This document shows positions 21,701 to 28,655 of a stretch of DNA of 32,730 nucleotides, piece after piece. A model generated the notes under the pieces. That model made no database searches, was not told where the DNA came from, and saw only the letters and a list, made by a program, of their open reading frames with translations. A program made the translations under genes and the position numbers. Position 1 is the stretch's first letter, and each line of letters opens with the position of its first letter. Source of the stretch: Saccoglossus kowalevskii (Eukaryota > Hemichordata > Enteropneusta > Harrimaniidae); contig NW_003124400.1 of the NCBI RefSeq assembly GCF_000003605.2, positions 52,865 through 85,594 of the forward strand. The letters run 5' to 3'.

Positions 21701-23857
21701 ACACATATTGCATGACTATAAGGGCACTAGTATACGTCTATTTTCCCGAGGGACTGTGGGTACCAAACTATCAGCTATTTCACGAGGCCGCAGGCTTAAT
21801 AGTGACTCGGTGAGGGAACATTACGATATAGTTGTTTGCTTTTACTGGTTGTCAAGAATATTAGCTTCGAAGTTGTATTTTAATTTTGTAAGAATATGCC
21901 CCTATATTTTTTACAACTTCGTCAAAAATAAGATGTGACCTTACGGTGACACTAACAATTGTGGAAAAACAGTTACCATTTTAGAAATGATGGAAACAAT
22001 AATTAGAATATAATTAGAAAACAGCAAAATATTCAAATGATGTATTCTTGACAATGGCGTATTTTTTGAGAGCAAATATAACCATGGATATACTATTACC
22101 GTTTTTATTCATGTGTGACCTCAAAACACGTGCTTTCTACCAATGTATAAGTGGTGGTCATTCTTGTTCTGGTTACAGTTTTCAACATTTTCAAGCAAAA
22201 AGACTATCATTTTATCTTAAACCATTTCCCAAAGACAGCATTGCTTCTATCTGCCGCATACTTAGTATCCCTTCATTTTTTTCAAATTTCACAGAACGTT
22301 CTATGTTGCTAAGACGCGCACCACCGGAAATATGTTGTAATATTCGTTCTATTTAGGTACGGGCGACCCCAGCTATAGTGTGCCGATCTACTTGTGAATG
22401 GAGAACACTATGGGTGTTGTCGCTGGATATCAGAAGAAGTCTTGCAATGCTGCCTTTTACAAATGTTTGTTTTATTCGGTTAAGGTAGAGATGCAGTTTA
22501 CCTGACAGGTATTTTAATTAGTTGATTAGGAAACCAAGATGACCTCCATTGTCCACAAAACTATATATTTTCGGAAAGCTTATCGTATGAATTTGTATGA
22601 AGTTTATACATAAATTAACACCCATGCTAGTTGTCTGTACGGTTGTTGTAACACTGTTCAACCAAAAACAATGCCCCGACGGCGTTTTGAAGATAGACAC
22701 AATGTCAATCATTTGTGAAAATTTCAAAACAAAAGGTCAAAGCGTCTAGGAGCTACTTTTTTTAAAGTTCTGGGATGTGCACTGAAAAGAAGCTAAGATA
22801 ATTGCTAATTTGCATAACAATTCACTCAGTAAGAAATTTGCTAATGCTCATAATTAAAATGGCTGTAACAGTTCCAAATTTAAATGTATTATCGTTTTGT
22901 TAAAAGTTAAATATAGTGCATATTATGGAGATCCAGTCATTTCTTGTTTTCACCATGTTTCTTTTTTATTTTTTATGTACAGCCTTGCTAAATCTTTCTA
23001 AGCATTCAAAGGAGAGAATGTTTGCACCTGTTATCTATATTTTAAAATCGTTTTTTGAGTATGTTCCACTATTCACAATTCTACAAAAGTTTAACAATCT
23101 ATAGCCAAGACTGTTTGGAAAATAAAAAGCAAAAAAAAAAAAATTCACTCCCAAGTGCCCACGAACCTGCATCTCTACCTTAATAATACAAATATTGACC
23201 ATGTATCGCTCGTTCTGTAAATCGACCTTGGCCCGGGTCAATATTTCAATAATATGTATCGAAATAATGATATGATTACATAAAGACTGTATTTATTAAT
23301 GACTTTACATAACGCAGATATCCTGACAGTGAGGATATAAAGGATTATCTAAAAGAATTAGAAGAAGAAGCGGAAGAATCATCAAATACAGTAAATAAGA
23401 ATGGTATGTATCATGTACTTTATGTCATTTGGCGTCGCACGTTTGTGTCACGCAAGTCTATGAGATTTTTTGTGCCGATAACAATCCTAACGTCTGAAAA
23501 TGTTATAACACCAAACGTACTAAAATACCATCACAAAGACTACAGACCGACACAAGAAGAGTGATAGAGAAATTATACAGAAATTGTTTCATAATTATTC
23601 ATAAATCATATGCCACATGTCGGGGAAAGTGAAAGTATTATGAAACAAATATCCAAACAAATGAGTCTATTATTATAGATGATTATGTTATAAAAGAAAC
23701 TAATTAATCTACATTTACAAACGCGGACTATACAATCATTGTTTCCGTTTGTATTTATTGCGTAATCATTGCATCCGGGTATGTGTAATTTAGCAATCTG
23801 ATTTATTCTTCTACAGTTACTTCACAACCTGAGGTCACCGAAGCTAAAATAGATTAA
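5780..23857 (+). CDS. NPHP3-like STAND NTPase (DUF4062-NACHT-TPR), 24 exons, one exon broken
   Basis: 24 exons with consistent intron phases encode an intact-equivalent protein of about 1,250 residues (human nephrocystin-3: 1,330). Order: DUF4062 domain (about 36-170), NACHT P-loop GDPGFGKTT (313-321), Walker B IIIDALNKMD (505-514), winged-helix-like region (about 665-800), a helical region with YWTSL, then TPRs to the C-terminus and an acidic tail ending EAKID. The start is ATG 5780, with A at -3; the frame is open further up to 5651 but has no ATG there. Human NPHP3 has an N-terminal coiled coil and no such clear DUF4062, so this is an NPHP3-like or TTC41-like family member rather than a plain ortholog. 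STAND proteins of this layout act as ligand-gated oligomerising switches or scaffolds, and the exact role is unknown. Exon 17 is frameshifted, giving a stop near residue 941. Confidence 0.88.
6640..7145. repeat. Purine-rich degenerate tandem repeat, unit about 79 bp
   Basis: The 19-base phrase AGGGGAAAGATGAATTTGG occurs at 7007-7025 and 7086-7104, a spacing of 79. Each copy sits in a block of GGGCAGG or GGGGAGTAGGCAAAA text, and looser copies (GTGGGCAGGGCAGA, GGGTGGGCAAATCA) extend back to about 6660, next to a poly-C run at 6706-6716. Stop-free frames in it are by-products of the composition. Confidence 0.6.
7321..7490. repeat. GC-rich inverted-repeat fragment
   Basis: It begins AAAGGGCAGTGGTCGTCGCG just after TTAA; GC-rich text near 7435-7455 (ACACGCGCTGCGCCACGA) is its approximate inverted counterpart. 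A related start (AGTGGTTGTCGCGCGGCG) occurs at 18841, and the inverse CCCTTTAA at 19119. This looks like a dispersed MITE family, but the borders are not sharp. Confidence 0.35.
7397..7422. repeat. (TTTG)n microsatellite
   Basis: About six uninterrupted TTTG units inside intron 1. Confidence 0.9.
7601..7639. repeat. (TTTA)n microsatellite
   Basis: Nearly ten uninterrupted TTTA units inside intron 1. Confidence 0.9.
7827..8000 (+). CDS. NPHP3-like exon 2: DUF4062 second half
   Basis: 58 codons (residues 114-171). It continues FGQ with RYGWHG, then YPWVDEYRDRSVTEIEF and a strand CFFFRDK, all typical of this domain (RYGW, SVTExE and FYFRD blocks). Acceptor TTTTAG, donor GTACGT followed by a TA repeat; both ends are phase 0. 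Confidence 0.9.
8018..8046. repeat. (AT)n microsatellite near the exon 2 donor
   Basis: An AT dinucleotide run beginning 18 bases after the end of exon 2. Confidence 0.9.
8293..8436 (+). CDS. NPHP3-like exon 3: linker between DUF4062 and NACHT
   Basis: 48 codons (172-219). The sequence AYDDKMLEDCLSSNSQIVSM is followed by DSAERLDDLKTRILESREQ. The RLxxLKxxIxxS pattern is found after the DUF4062 core in the family. Acceptor ATTTAG, donor GTAAGT, phase 0 both ends. Confidence 0.85.
8437..9037 (+). other. Intron 3 of the NPHP3-like gene
   Basis: A 601-base AT-rich intron. I see no repeat, gene or RNA in it. Confidence 0.6.
9038..9326 (+). CDS. NPHP3-like exon 4: approach to the P-loop
   Basis: It carries residues 220-315: a helix (NPMEGAQRMFEAIESYL), a second helix with HNAYYISRLG, then YIGGDKYLKEVDRHV and LLVLGDP, the strand that leads into Walker A. 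Acceptor CATTTAG; donor GTATGC splits the next glycine codon (phase 1). Confidence 0.88.
9514..9621 (+). CDS. NPHP3-like exon 5: Walker A of the NACHT NTPase
   Basis: It completes GDPGFGKTTLLANWLF, with Lys319 and Thr320 as the predicted phosphate and magnesium ligands. It continues with IVAGHFVGCAPNST, the strand after the P-loop helix where NPHP3-like proteins usually read HFxGxxxxSTD. Acceptor TTTTTTTTAAG; donor GTAAGT, phase 1. Confidence 0.9.
9817..10325 (+). CDS. NPHP3-like exon 6: NACHT with acidic insertion and Walker B
   Basis: 170 codons with the split residue. It starts KERDVMIRLIMELK, then runs through about 105 residues rich in Asp, Glu, Asn, Lys and Ser (about 366-474), and returns to fold at KLVKMTTYEMFQELQDMLEKI and RAVIIIDALNKMD (Walker B, Asp508). 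In family members the two helices are normally joined by a short loop, so the acidic stretch is an insertion, here contained in one exon and open throughout. Donor GTAGGT, phase 0. Confidence 0.9.
10437..10595 (+). CDS. NPHP3-like exon 7: NACHT after Walker B
   Basis: 53 codons (522-574). ELYWLPTKLPDGVSLLVSSL is the family WLPxxLPxxVxxIxS block that holds the sensor region. LDVQPLTVAAREKVIK follows, matching the LxPLxxxxRxxII motif. Phase 0 both ends. Confidence 0.9.
10792..10896 (+). CDS. NPHP3-like exon 8: NACHT C-terminal helices
   Basis: 35 codons (575-609). GKELRQLHVSQITEKVQTEN then PLFLKIFLQ, equivalent to the LxxxQxxxIxxxxxxxNPLFLxxxLEEL helix pair of STAND NTPases. Acceptor TACACAG, donor GTAGGT. 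Confidence 0.9.
11011..11078 (+). CDS. NPHP3-like exon 9
   Basis: DLCNFGDFEKLEDHIESLLK continues the helical region that follows NPLFLKIFL (usual reading ELRxFGxFExLxxxIxxLL). The donor is GTCAAC, a weak site that directly adjoins an ATTC microsatellite. Phase 2. Confidence 0.88.
11085..11168. repeat. (ATTC)n microsatellite filling intron 9
   Basis: About 20 ATTC units with two T substitutions occupy two thirds of a 130-base intron and start six bases after the donor junction. Reading through it gives a false FIHS repeat peptide ending in a stop near 11194, so intron retention would truncate the protein. Confidence 0.95.
11209..11296 (+). CDS. NPHP3-like exon 10
   Basis: It starts in phase 2 after TTTTACAG and reads STKELFIKVLEGLE, then DSVISR. 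The pattern of a helix ending in a dyad before the winged-helix region fits the family. Donor GTATGG, phase 0. Confidence 0.88.
11297..11603 (+). other. Intron 10 of the NPHP3-like gene
   Basis: A 307-base intron with no recognisable feature. Confidence 0.6.
11604..11743 (+). CDS. NPHP3-like exon 11: winged-helix region
   Basis: VMSSIMVSRSGLSEQEIKSI then IPDHIWSMIYFTVDDFFIDR. SRxGLxExEI is the usual start of the winged-helix region after NACHT. Donor GTAAGT, phase 2. Confidence 0.88.
11744..12266 (+). other. Intron 11 of the NPHP3-like gene
   Basis: A 523-base intron. A 90-residue open frame starting at 12006 runs through it but has no family match and is interrupted by the well-supported exon 12 acceptor. 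Confidence 0.6.
12267..12378 (+). CDS. NPHP3-like exon 12
   Basis: GFAYDELTTAVQERYC then IQHITAVADYFESCLQ. The F-x-xDxLxxAVxxRY plus HxxLAxYF pattern closes the STAND module in NPHP3-like proteins. Acceptor TTGCAG, donor GTACAC, phase 0. Confidence 0.88.
12393..12730. mobile_element. MITE with GC-rich terminal inverted repeats in intron 12
   Basis: The left end ATATATATCCTCGGGGCGGA (12393-12412) is the inverse of the right end TCCGCCCCCGAGGATATATA (12711-12730), differing by one extra base. The body is far more GC-rich than the flanks. TA-rich sequence on both sides, including (TA)21 on the right, suits TA-targeting Tc1/mariner-type insertion. There is no transposase, so it is non-autonomous. 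The subterminal 12671-12700 segment recurs inverted near 22.3 kb. Confidence 0.7.
12723..12764. repeat. (TA)n microsatellite
   Basis: About 21 TA units directly joined to the right end of the GC-rich MITE. Confidence 0.95.
12765..13224 (+). other. Right part of intron 12
   Basis: It contains a short minus-strand open frame (12840-13049) without recognisable content. Nothing else was seen. Confidence 0.5.
13225..13370 (+). CDS. NPHP3-like exon 13
   Basis: It encodes SRIAKELPWLLNKAGNTERL then LKTCLTHLGLFTELY. ELPWxLxxAGxxxxLxxCL is a hallmark of NPHP3 and its relatives just before the TPR region. Donor GTAAGT, phase 2; the next exon lies 3.1 kb away past a minisatellite. Confidence 0.9.
13619..13949 (+). 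mobile_element. Ty3/Gypsy-type reverse transcriptase remnant in intron 13
   Basis: One frame from 13622 reads NKYPLPDLDELTSEF then GSTVFSKLDL, the family PLPxxDxLxxxLxGxxxFSKLDL motif, and then hits a stop near 13710. Further on (about 13780-13949) in shifted frames come SAFQKILASVLTDYEGLLN, the DNVTVHGST stretch in place of YLDDVIVHG, and LDKLANYNLTLNKE. The catalytic DD pair is damaged and frames are broken, so this is a dead fragment. No LTRs were seen. Confidence 0.75.
14055..16470. repeat. 26-bp minisatellite, about 90 copies, in intron 13
   Basis: The consensus monomer is about GATAGATGTAATGTGTTGAT plus GTAGAT, 26 bases. Variant letters form longer units: a 78-bp trimer (GTTAGGTGTA at 14615, 14693, 14771) and marker variants at 14121, 15161 and 15681, separated by 1040 and 520 bp, exactly 40 and 20 monomers. 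Because 26 is not a multiple of 3 and the antisense monomer lacks stops in all frames, the minus strand shows several false ORFs with a 26-residue period. It ends 27 bases before exon 14. Confidence 0.97.
16498..16657 (+). CDS. NPHP3-like exon 14
   Basis: It starts after TTCGCAG, completing a Thr codon, and reads LYEYWTSLETHGKEISSLYM then VVYIYTDWLEQYG. The LxxYW and YxxSL patterns match the segment before the first TPR. The donor giving the right phase is GTCGGT, a weak site; a GTAATT four bases later would break the frame with exon 15. Confidence 0.85.
16658..17104 (+). other. Intron 14 of the NPHP3-like gene
   Basis: A 447-base intron. It contains an exon-like segment at about 16794-16859 with acceptor and donor, but its phase fits neither neighbour. 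Confidence 0.5.
17105..17200 (+). CDS. NPHP3-like exon 15: first TPR-like unit
   Basis: 32 codons, phase 0 both ends: LLEVVYCIAEILNDSGHPKH then SIQFTERSLKLQ. It fits the family reading LxxLAxFLxDxGxxxxAxxxxERSLxI. Acceptor TTGCAG at the end of a pyrimidine stretch, donor GTACAG. Confidence 0.88.
17336..17490 (+). CDS. NPHP3-like exon 16: TPR unit
   Basis: AASMYCETLNKLACTYCDLE then YFEDSEKLHLECLAMRE. This is one TPR helix pair (LNxLAxxYxxLxxxxxxExLxxECLxMRE). Donor GTATGT leaves two bases of a Lys codon (phase 2). Confidence 0.88.
17491..18598 (+). other. Intron 16 of the NPHP3-like gene
   Basis: A 1.1 kb AT-rich intron. I searched it for the sequence missing from exon 17 and found none. Confidence 0.5.
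18599..18667 (+). pseudogene. NPHP3-like exon 17, frameshifted TPR exon
   Basis: It lies between TTTGCAG and GTAAGT. In the frame entered from exon 16 it reads K then IGQGKSP and hits TAG at 18630-18632. From 18620 another frame reads YNGLAGVYKGQRNYDK and joins exon 18 in phase 0 to give NYDKAMEYYKKCLE, a perfect TPR junction. Family members have about five more residues (HPDVA type) at the frame break, so a deletion of about 16 bases is the simplest explanation. Either the gene is inactive or truncated, or this is an allele or assembly error. Confidence 0.75.
18668..19441 (+). other. Intron 17 of the NPHP3-like gene
   Basis: It includes a more GC-rich block at 18837-19125 that begins AGTGGTTGTCGCGCGGCG and ends GGCGCCATGATGACCCTTTAA. 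It resembles the fragment at 7321 and may be another copy of the same inverted-repeat family. Confidence 0.4.
19442..19597 (+). CDS. NPHP3-like exon 18: TPR unit
   Basis: 52 codons, phase 0 both ends: AMEYYKKCLEGHKAEK then CSLNNIGTALIAMKNYGEAV and DYFQETLK. It is a canonical TPR with the usual helix B to helix A arrangement. The acceptor is CCATGTAG and the donor GTAACA. Confidence 0.9.
19867..19985 (+). CDS. NPHP3-like exon 19: TPR unit
   Basis: VYEVCYFGRFHPEIAGTLNN then LAICYRNLKELDKAEPLYK, a clear TPR with FHPEIA in the linker position. Donor GTGATT is atypical; phase 2. Confidence 0.9.
20151..20295 (+). CDS. NPHP3-like exon 20: TPR unit
   Basis: It completes the split Arg codon and reads RSYDMSVQAYGEKHPDVAGR then LMNWGVFQQQKKNYPTALDM and YKRALAIYK. 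This is one TPR with the GxxHPDVA linker. Donor GTAATG, phase 0. Confidence 0.9.
20441..20552 (+). CDS. NPHP3-like exon 21: TPR unit
   Basis: DVFHDEHVRVLFVMENIAIV then LVLMERQYEAHSYFLEAG. It is a more diverged TPR. Acceptor TTTGACAG, donor GTTTGT, phase 1. Confidence 0.87.
20757..20997 (+). CDS. NPHP3-like exon 22: C-terminal helical repeats
   Basis: About 80 residues: EILYRQGRINTSLPSLNRRM then YYVDNKRFDDATNLLLRMLD and YCALDEIDRMKGTERP. Two helix pairs resemble TPR-like repeats but fit the consensus less well. Donor GTAAAT, phase 2. Confidence 0.85.
21006..21029. repeat. (TA)n microsatellite
   Basis: TA dinucleotide run beginning eight bases after the exon 22 donor junction. Confidence 0.9.
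22291..22323. repeat. Segment shared with the intron 12 MITE (inverted)
   Basis: The reverse complement of this stretch matches 12671-12700 at 28 of 30 positions (core GCGCGTCTTAGCAAC). It marks another, poorly bounded copy of the same mobile family. Confidence 0.6.
22485..23179. mobile_element. TTAA-flanked non-autonomous transposon, about 695 bp
   Basis: TTAAGGTAGAGATGCAG at 22481-22497 is repeated exactly in inverted form, CTGCATCTCTACCTTAA, at 23167-23183. The outer TTAA on both sides looks like a target-site duplication of the piggyBac type, leaving 13-bp terminal inverted repeats starting GGTAGAG. The inside has no intact transposase; a 69-codon minus-strand frame (22518-22727) has no recognisable domain. 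The family name rests only on TTAA, since typical piggyBac ends start CCC. Confidence 0.7.
23318..23403 (+). CDS. NPHP3-like exon 23: acidic C-terminal helix
   Basis: RYPDSEDIKDYLKELEEEAE then ESSNTVNKN. It is a short charged helix after the repeats. Acceptor AACGCAG, donor GTATGT; the phases match exons 22 and 24. Confidence 0.8.
23404..23816 (+). other. Intron 23 of the NPHP3-like gene
   Basis: A 413-base intron with no recognisable feature. Confidence 0.55.
23817..23857 (+). CDS. NPHP3-like exon 24: last codons and stop
   Basis: VTSQPEVTEAKID then TAA at 23855-23857. The acceptor TTCTACAG follows a pyrimidine stretch and the phase agrees with exon 23. A short tail cannot be checked by homology, so confidence rests on splice sites and phase. 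Confidence 0.7.
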
Positions 23858-24026
23858 ACTATCGAAATGAGAGATATACACTGGAAAATATTACCTGATA
23901 CACACACTCCATTATTTGCCAGTATTTTTTGAACAGAGGTTAACCTACGAATGTGTGATGGTATGGCAAATACAGTGAAATGTTTAAGTACACTGAATGT
24001 AATACACCTAACACCAAACTGGAAAT

Positions 24027-24032
24027 AATAAA
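24027..24032 (+). promoter_or_regulatory. Possible polyadenylation signal of the NPHP3-like gene
   Basis: An AATAAA lies 169 bases after the stop codon. Other hexamers occur further on in this AT-rich DNA, so the true site is uncertain. Confidence 0.3.
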
Positions 24033-27000
24033 TCAAGGTTTCACTGTGGTTGATCACCTGATCAATGAAACATACACAAACATTATTTTCATACATCTTT
24101 TTAAAGAAAAAGATGGGAAGAAAGGGCTACAATTGACTGCTGTCGACAAGGCCAAAACAGCTCTTTACCACACGCAACTTTAGATCAATTTGTTTCGTTG
24201 TTATTATATCTTGACCACAAACAAACGTATACTAGAGATGTTACACACAAAACACTTCGTGCATATAGTCCGTAAATTCCTGTATAGCTTAGTTTGATAA
24301 ATAGCGTAATATTGTATTGGTAGCCAGTATATATATTTATATTTTTATATATTTATATTTCAAAGTATATCCGGGACAGGAATTGTGTGGGGCTTCGCCG
24401 TATTTGTGAGATGAGAGCTTGTCTTCAGTACAGATCTAATAATCATCTTCTTTGGTAGCGTCCTTATCCTTTTCATCTCAGCTGTCACGGGGTGGGAATC
24501 GTTTGGCATCGCTACTACTGTCACGATGTGAGGAGAAAGATGTACCTAATAATGAATGTAATAGTTCACAACAACACTGAATATAATATTAATGACTGAA
24601 CACTAGAGGGTGCTAGTCACTTAAACTAGATGGGATTGGAGTATATACAATTAATAAATGTAATCGAAATGATTATCGATGCTGAAAGGAAATCCCCACT
24701 CTCTGGGTGAACAGCTCCGTAGATCGGCGTCTTTCTACCTTTTAGCCACACTGATGCACAGGTGTTTTAAACTCGGGTACTTGCAGCCTCATACCGTTAT
24801 TTTGCTACTAAATGAGATAGTGCTAGGAATATGACGAATTCATATGAGAAGCAAGAATTATCTCTGCACACACGAGTCGGGAATCTGCACACAGGATATT
24901 GCAGTCAATTCGAGTAGCTATGCCAATTCAAAATAGGGTGATACTTAATTCCATATACACGAAGCGCTGGTCAGTTGCATTATATTTCACAATTAAACTA
25001 GTATACCATAAATCATAGTGGGGGGGGGGGGGCTGTATTTGTCTCAACGCGTTACAGTGAATTCAATGAGAGATAGAGTATAATTTAGCCTTGAGGAGGA
25101 ACAAATTGAACTATCGTATCAAGAAATTAACTTTAAAAAAATATATCATTCAAATTATATATGTAAGCTTAGCATCTTTAGTAGTATTTGTAACCACGTG
25201 AAATGTGAATTTAATCCCTTCACAATGTCGAAATGCAATAATGTAATGTAATTACCAACTTTGAAAGTATGCTCTAATATGCTCTCTATTTTTGAAACAC
25301 TAAAAAGAGATTATTCATTATGAATAAAAATGTCGGGCATATGTTCGTACAGTGCAACGACTTGCTATTTTCAACAATATAAAGGGCGCTGTTTAGCCTT
25401 ACGTTTGTCAGTGTTATCATTTGTCAACCAGAAGTTAAATTTCTACGTAATATATATTCAAGCATGTTTATACCCTGAAATATATATTATACAGAAAAGT
25501 CGTATTGTGTAGTAGTATGCTGTATTTTGTAACGTGTATTAACAGTTATTTAGTAAATTGAGATACGTTCTAAAGCCAGACTTATATAATTTATTATTAT
25601 ATTTTATTGGCCAATCAGAATCGCACATTTTGCATATCAATAGAATTTTTATCAACATGCCGCAGCTTGTTATACTGACCAAAATCATAAACATGTCAAA
25701 AATTTGGACGGAATTATGGACTATAAAAATATTGGTAACTATTAGATTTGTGATGAATAACTACTTCTGACTGTGGCAAGAGAAACCTTGAAGTGAAAAA
25801 CGTTTAATTCGGTACAACATGAATGTTAACTACTGCTTCACCTAGGTCGACAATGGTCATTTCGGGTCGGTCGACAAATATGTATATCGACTTTGACCGA
25901 GGTCAATATTTGTACGATAGTGTCCCGGGTTGATGAATTGCAACCGACGCTGATAATGGAAAATTAATAACGAACATCGATACTGGAACAGACATGTCAG
26001 CGAACCAGAGCATACTTGATTTAGATATTCATATGAATAAGAGCCATCGCTCGAAACATCTGATTATATTGAATAATTAAGACCATTATCTACTATCAAT
26101 GTTTGTATATTATAATTCATGCGGCGTAACTACATATGGGTTCTTGAAAATACATTTTTGTTTATAAATAATCGACTCAATAGTATTTATTGCTGAAGCA
26201 TTTATATCTGCACTATTTATTATTTTTAACGTAAGACACGGGATTAAAAGTGAAATTACATTCATAAACACGTGCCTCTTTTTTATTTTTGCCGAAACAA
26301 TGCATAACTGTAGACATATAAGTATGTTACTTCAAGTGTCAAGCACTTCATATTACATTTTATAGAGAAGTTCTAGAGAACAGGAAGATTACCACCAATC
26401 CCCCAAATAATAGCGGCAAAGCAAAATTGTAAAATTGCTGGGTATTCATCATAAGTCGCACATACGACTCGTTATGTTGGACAACTGTGAAGAGAACATA
26501 ATAAAAATGTACATTAGTTTGTGTGTATATAATATATATATATATTCGTGTAACAGGAATATTTATAATCGTATATAATCGTCGGGCAATGAATTTCTTC
26601 AATCAACTTTGTGCAAAATGAATAGTATTTAGTTTCGACAATTTCGAAGTTATGAAAATATTATGTGATAGAATATTCTCTATCGCTATACTATAATGTA
26701 TAAATGCAATTTCGGAGAAATACAATCCAAAAAAGGACCTTCTCGTTTGAGTATACGTTCACATAGGTAGCGAGATGCGTTATTTTCTGTTTCAAGACAC
26801 AAAGTTCACACGATTACACCAGTTTCAAAACAAGCGAAGTACACAGAAGATGTAAAGCTCGGAGGAATATAAAAATAGAACTCAAAACCCTTTAATATTA
26901 ATTACTACCGTATACTAAAATATGTTTGGATATTTAGAGTAGTAACAAATTCGGACTTCCCAGATTGCGTAAAATGGGATAATTTTGCGGTTTTGACCCG

Positions 27001-27080
27001 AAAAAAGCTGGGCTAAATCATTTGCTGTGGGACGGCCGCTTAGGTATGTGCACTCTAACTTAGAGCACATGAACTTGAAT
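24033..27080. other. Intergenic, no gene recognised
   Basis: AT-rich spacer. It holds a G12 run at 25021-25032, a TA tract near 26528-26544 and several short open frames without family matches. It may include downstream exons of the minus-strand VWD gene, but I could not identify any. Confidence 0.5.
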
Positions 27081-27112
27081 TCGGCTGAATTCGGCGTTTT
27101 TGTGTGGAAAAA

Positions 27113-27311
27113 TCCCTTACATACGAACACCTAATTACACGAATAACCTAGAACCTAGAACACTAAGCCGGGGTATTTGAAACCGAAATTGTCATCTAAG
27201 TGTAAGGCCGTCGCTGATTAGCTGTTGAGCTGGAATGACAATTTTTGGTTTCAAATACCACAGAAAAGTGTTCGATGTCCTTAGTGTAATTAGGTGTTCG
27301 TATGTAAGGGA
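27113..27311. repeat. Nested foldback with perfect 28-bp outer arms
   Basis: 27113-27140 is the exact reverse complement of 27284-27311 (it includes CCTAATTACAC and GTGTAATTAGG). A second pair, 27173-27195 and 27235-27258, is almost perfect (GTATTTGAAACC against GGTTTCAAATAC). Outside the arms both sides carry AATTCGGC-type text. The 199-bp unit would form a long bulged hairpin. It could be a foldback transposon, a MITE or a hairpin RNA source. Confidence 0.85.
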
Positions 27312-27329
27312 TTCGGCCGAATTTTGTTA

Positions 27330-28300
27330 TCGATTGGCTTAATATAACCCCAACAGATCGTATTTGTGTGAAAGATTAGTATTTTTGTCCTGATTTGTAG
27401 GAATCTGAAAAACGCGTTTCACAGCTTGTCTCTTATTTAGTTTTATGCTGCATTCAAGATGGCGGCCCCCATATAGTACATGTCGTATTTATTTTATTAT
27501 CACATGTGTACCAGCTGACTGTGGGTAGAGCTGTATGTAGTGTTCATTTCTAGGCAATGTAAAATATATACAGATTGTTTTGATTCAGACCTGTCGCATT
27601 TTGTGTATACCAGTCAGACACTGAAAAGTAAGTTAAAGTATTAGTAAACGGTGCAGGACATATGGGACTCTGAATCACAGGTAGGCCCTGAAAATAGCAT
27701 CATCATACAGTGTTACAAATGATGCTTACAAATAATCCGATATTTATGCTGGAGAATAAAGTACTGGAAACTGTAAATTACACAAAGTAGTCAAATCAAT
27801 AAGAAATGATACTATGGATCCCATGGTATACATAGAAGTATAACTACAAGAATAAATGTTAGCCGACATGCAATGTCTAGTATTGCTAAATCGCCGGATG
27901 TGGCACATTATATATAATTGTAGTGGGAATTGCCAAGCCAGTTTGTAAAACTGTGAACAGATATTTTCGTAATTAACACTGACCGCAAAATAGGCCCTTG
28001 GGTGTTACTGACGGAATATTTTGTATTGTAATTTTTTTCAATTTTAATTAGTTGTATTGCAATACGTTAGTAATAATTAAAACATATATACATTTTTTTA
28101 TTTCAATGCTGAGATTAAGTAGTTAAACAGTTGCTTCGTACTATCTATATCGGATTGTTCTTGGGATTATTAATTTCAATAAACAATATTCAACTATCCT
28201 TCTGCAACACCAGTAAGATCATTACTTACAGTGTGTCACTGAACAGTATAAAATGACGCAAAGCTCATTCTATAAATGTACACTGGTGGCAATATATTCA
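27330..28300. other. Intergenic, no gene recognised
   Basis: A CAAGATGGCGGC sequence near 27453-27464 resembles the animal YY1 site, but no gene start was found beside it. Nothing else was recognised. Confidence 0.4.
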
Positions 28301-28445
28301 CTGGCGGATGCAGAAATTCGGTAAGTGGGGAGCGGGCTTCTATTGACGTGCCCTCCGGTGGGCTGGGTTTGTCAATTGATTTGATTTTTTTCGGGCTGAA
28401 GGTGGGAGGGGGGGGGGGCTGGCGCTGTACATAAACTACTCTTGC
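28300..28445. repeat. G-rich dispersed repeat fragment
   Basis: The stretch runs CTGGCGGATGCAGAAATTCG, then GGGGAGCGGGC and a G run at 28407-28418. This is the look of a widespread invertebrate interspersed repeat. A proline-rich minus-strand frame across it is a composition effect. Confidence 0.35.
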
Positions 28446-28655
28446 CACGTGTCACTGAAGGACAGTTTGAAACTAGTATAGTGCAACGTAATATTGTTTA
28501 CAATATTAATAATTCGGTCTACAACGATGTTAATCTAAGGAATTTATATTAAGCTGAGTCATCGCGATTACGTTAATATGAGAAATGTAATTCGGGAAGA
28601 ACACATCCGTAAATAAACATACATAAAATAAATAATTATCGCTTTGAGGAATACT

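Larger units (their letters stand above)
20998..23317 (+). other. Intron 22 of the NPHP3-like gene
   Basis: A 2.3 kb intron with a TA microsatellite at its start, a segment near 22291-22323 shared with the intron 12 MITE, and a TTAA-flanked element at 22485-23179. The open frame at 22048-22356 shows no family and ends inside the shared repeat. Confidence 0.6.

Noticed and set aside
22048-22356. 102-residue plus-strand ORF in intron 22
   Set aside because: No family resemblance, and its end overlaps a segment shared with a MITE.
26915-27130. 71-residue minus-strand ORF
   Set aside because: No recognisable domain, and it runs into the foldback arm at 27113.
28236-28448. Proline-rich minus-strand ORF
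   Set aside because: It is produced by a G-rich dispersed repeat on the plus strand.
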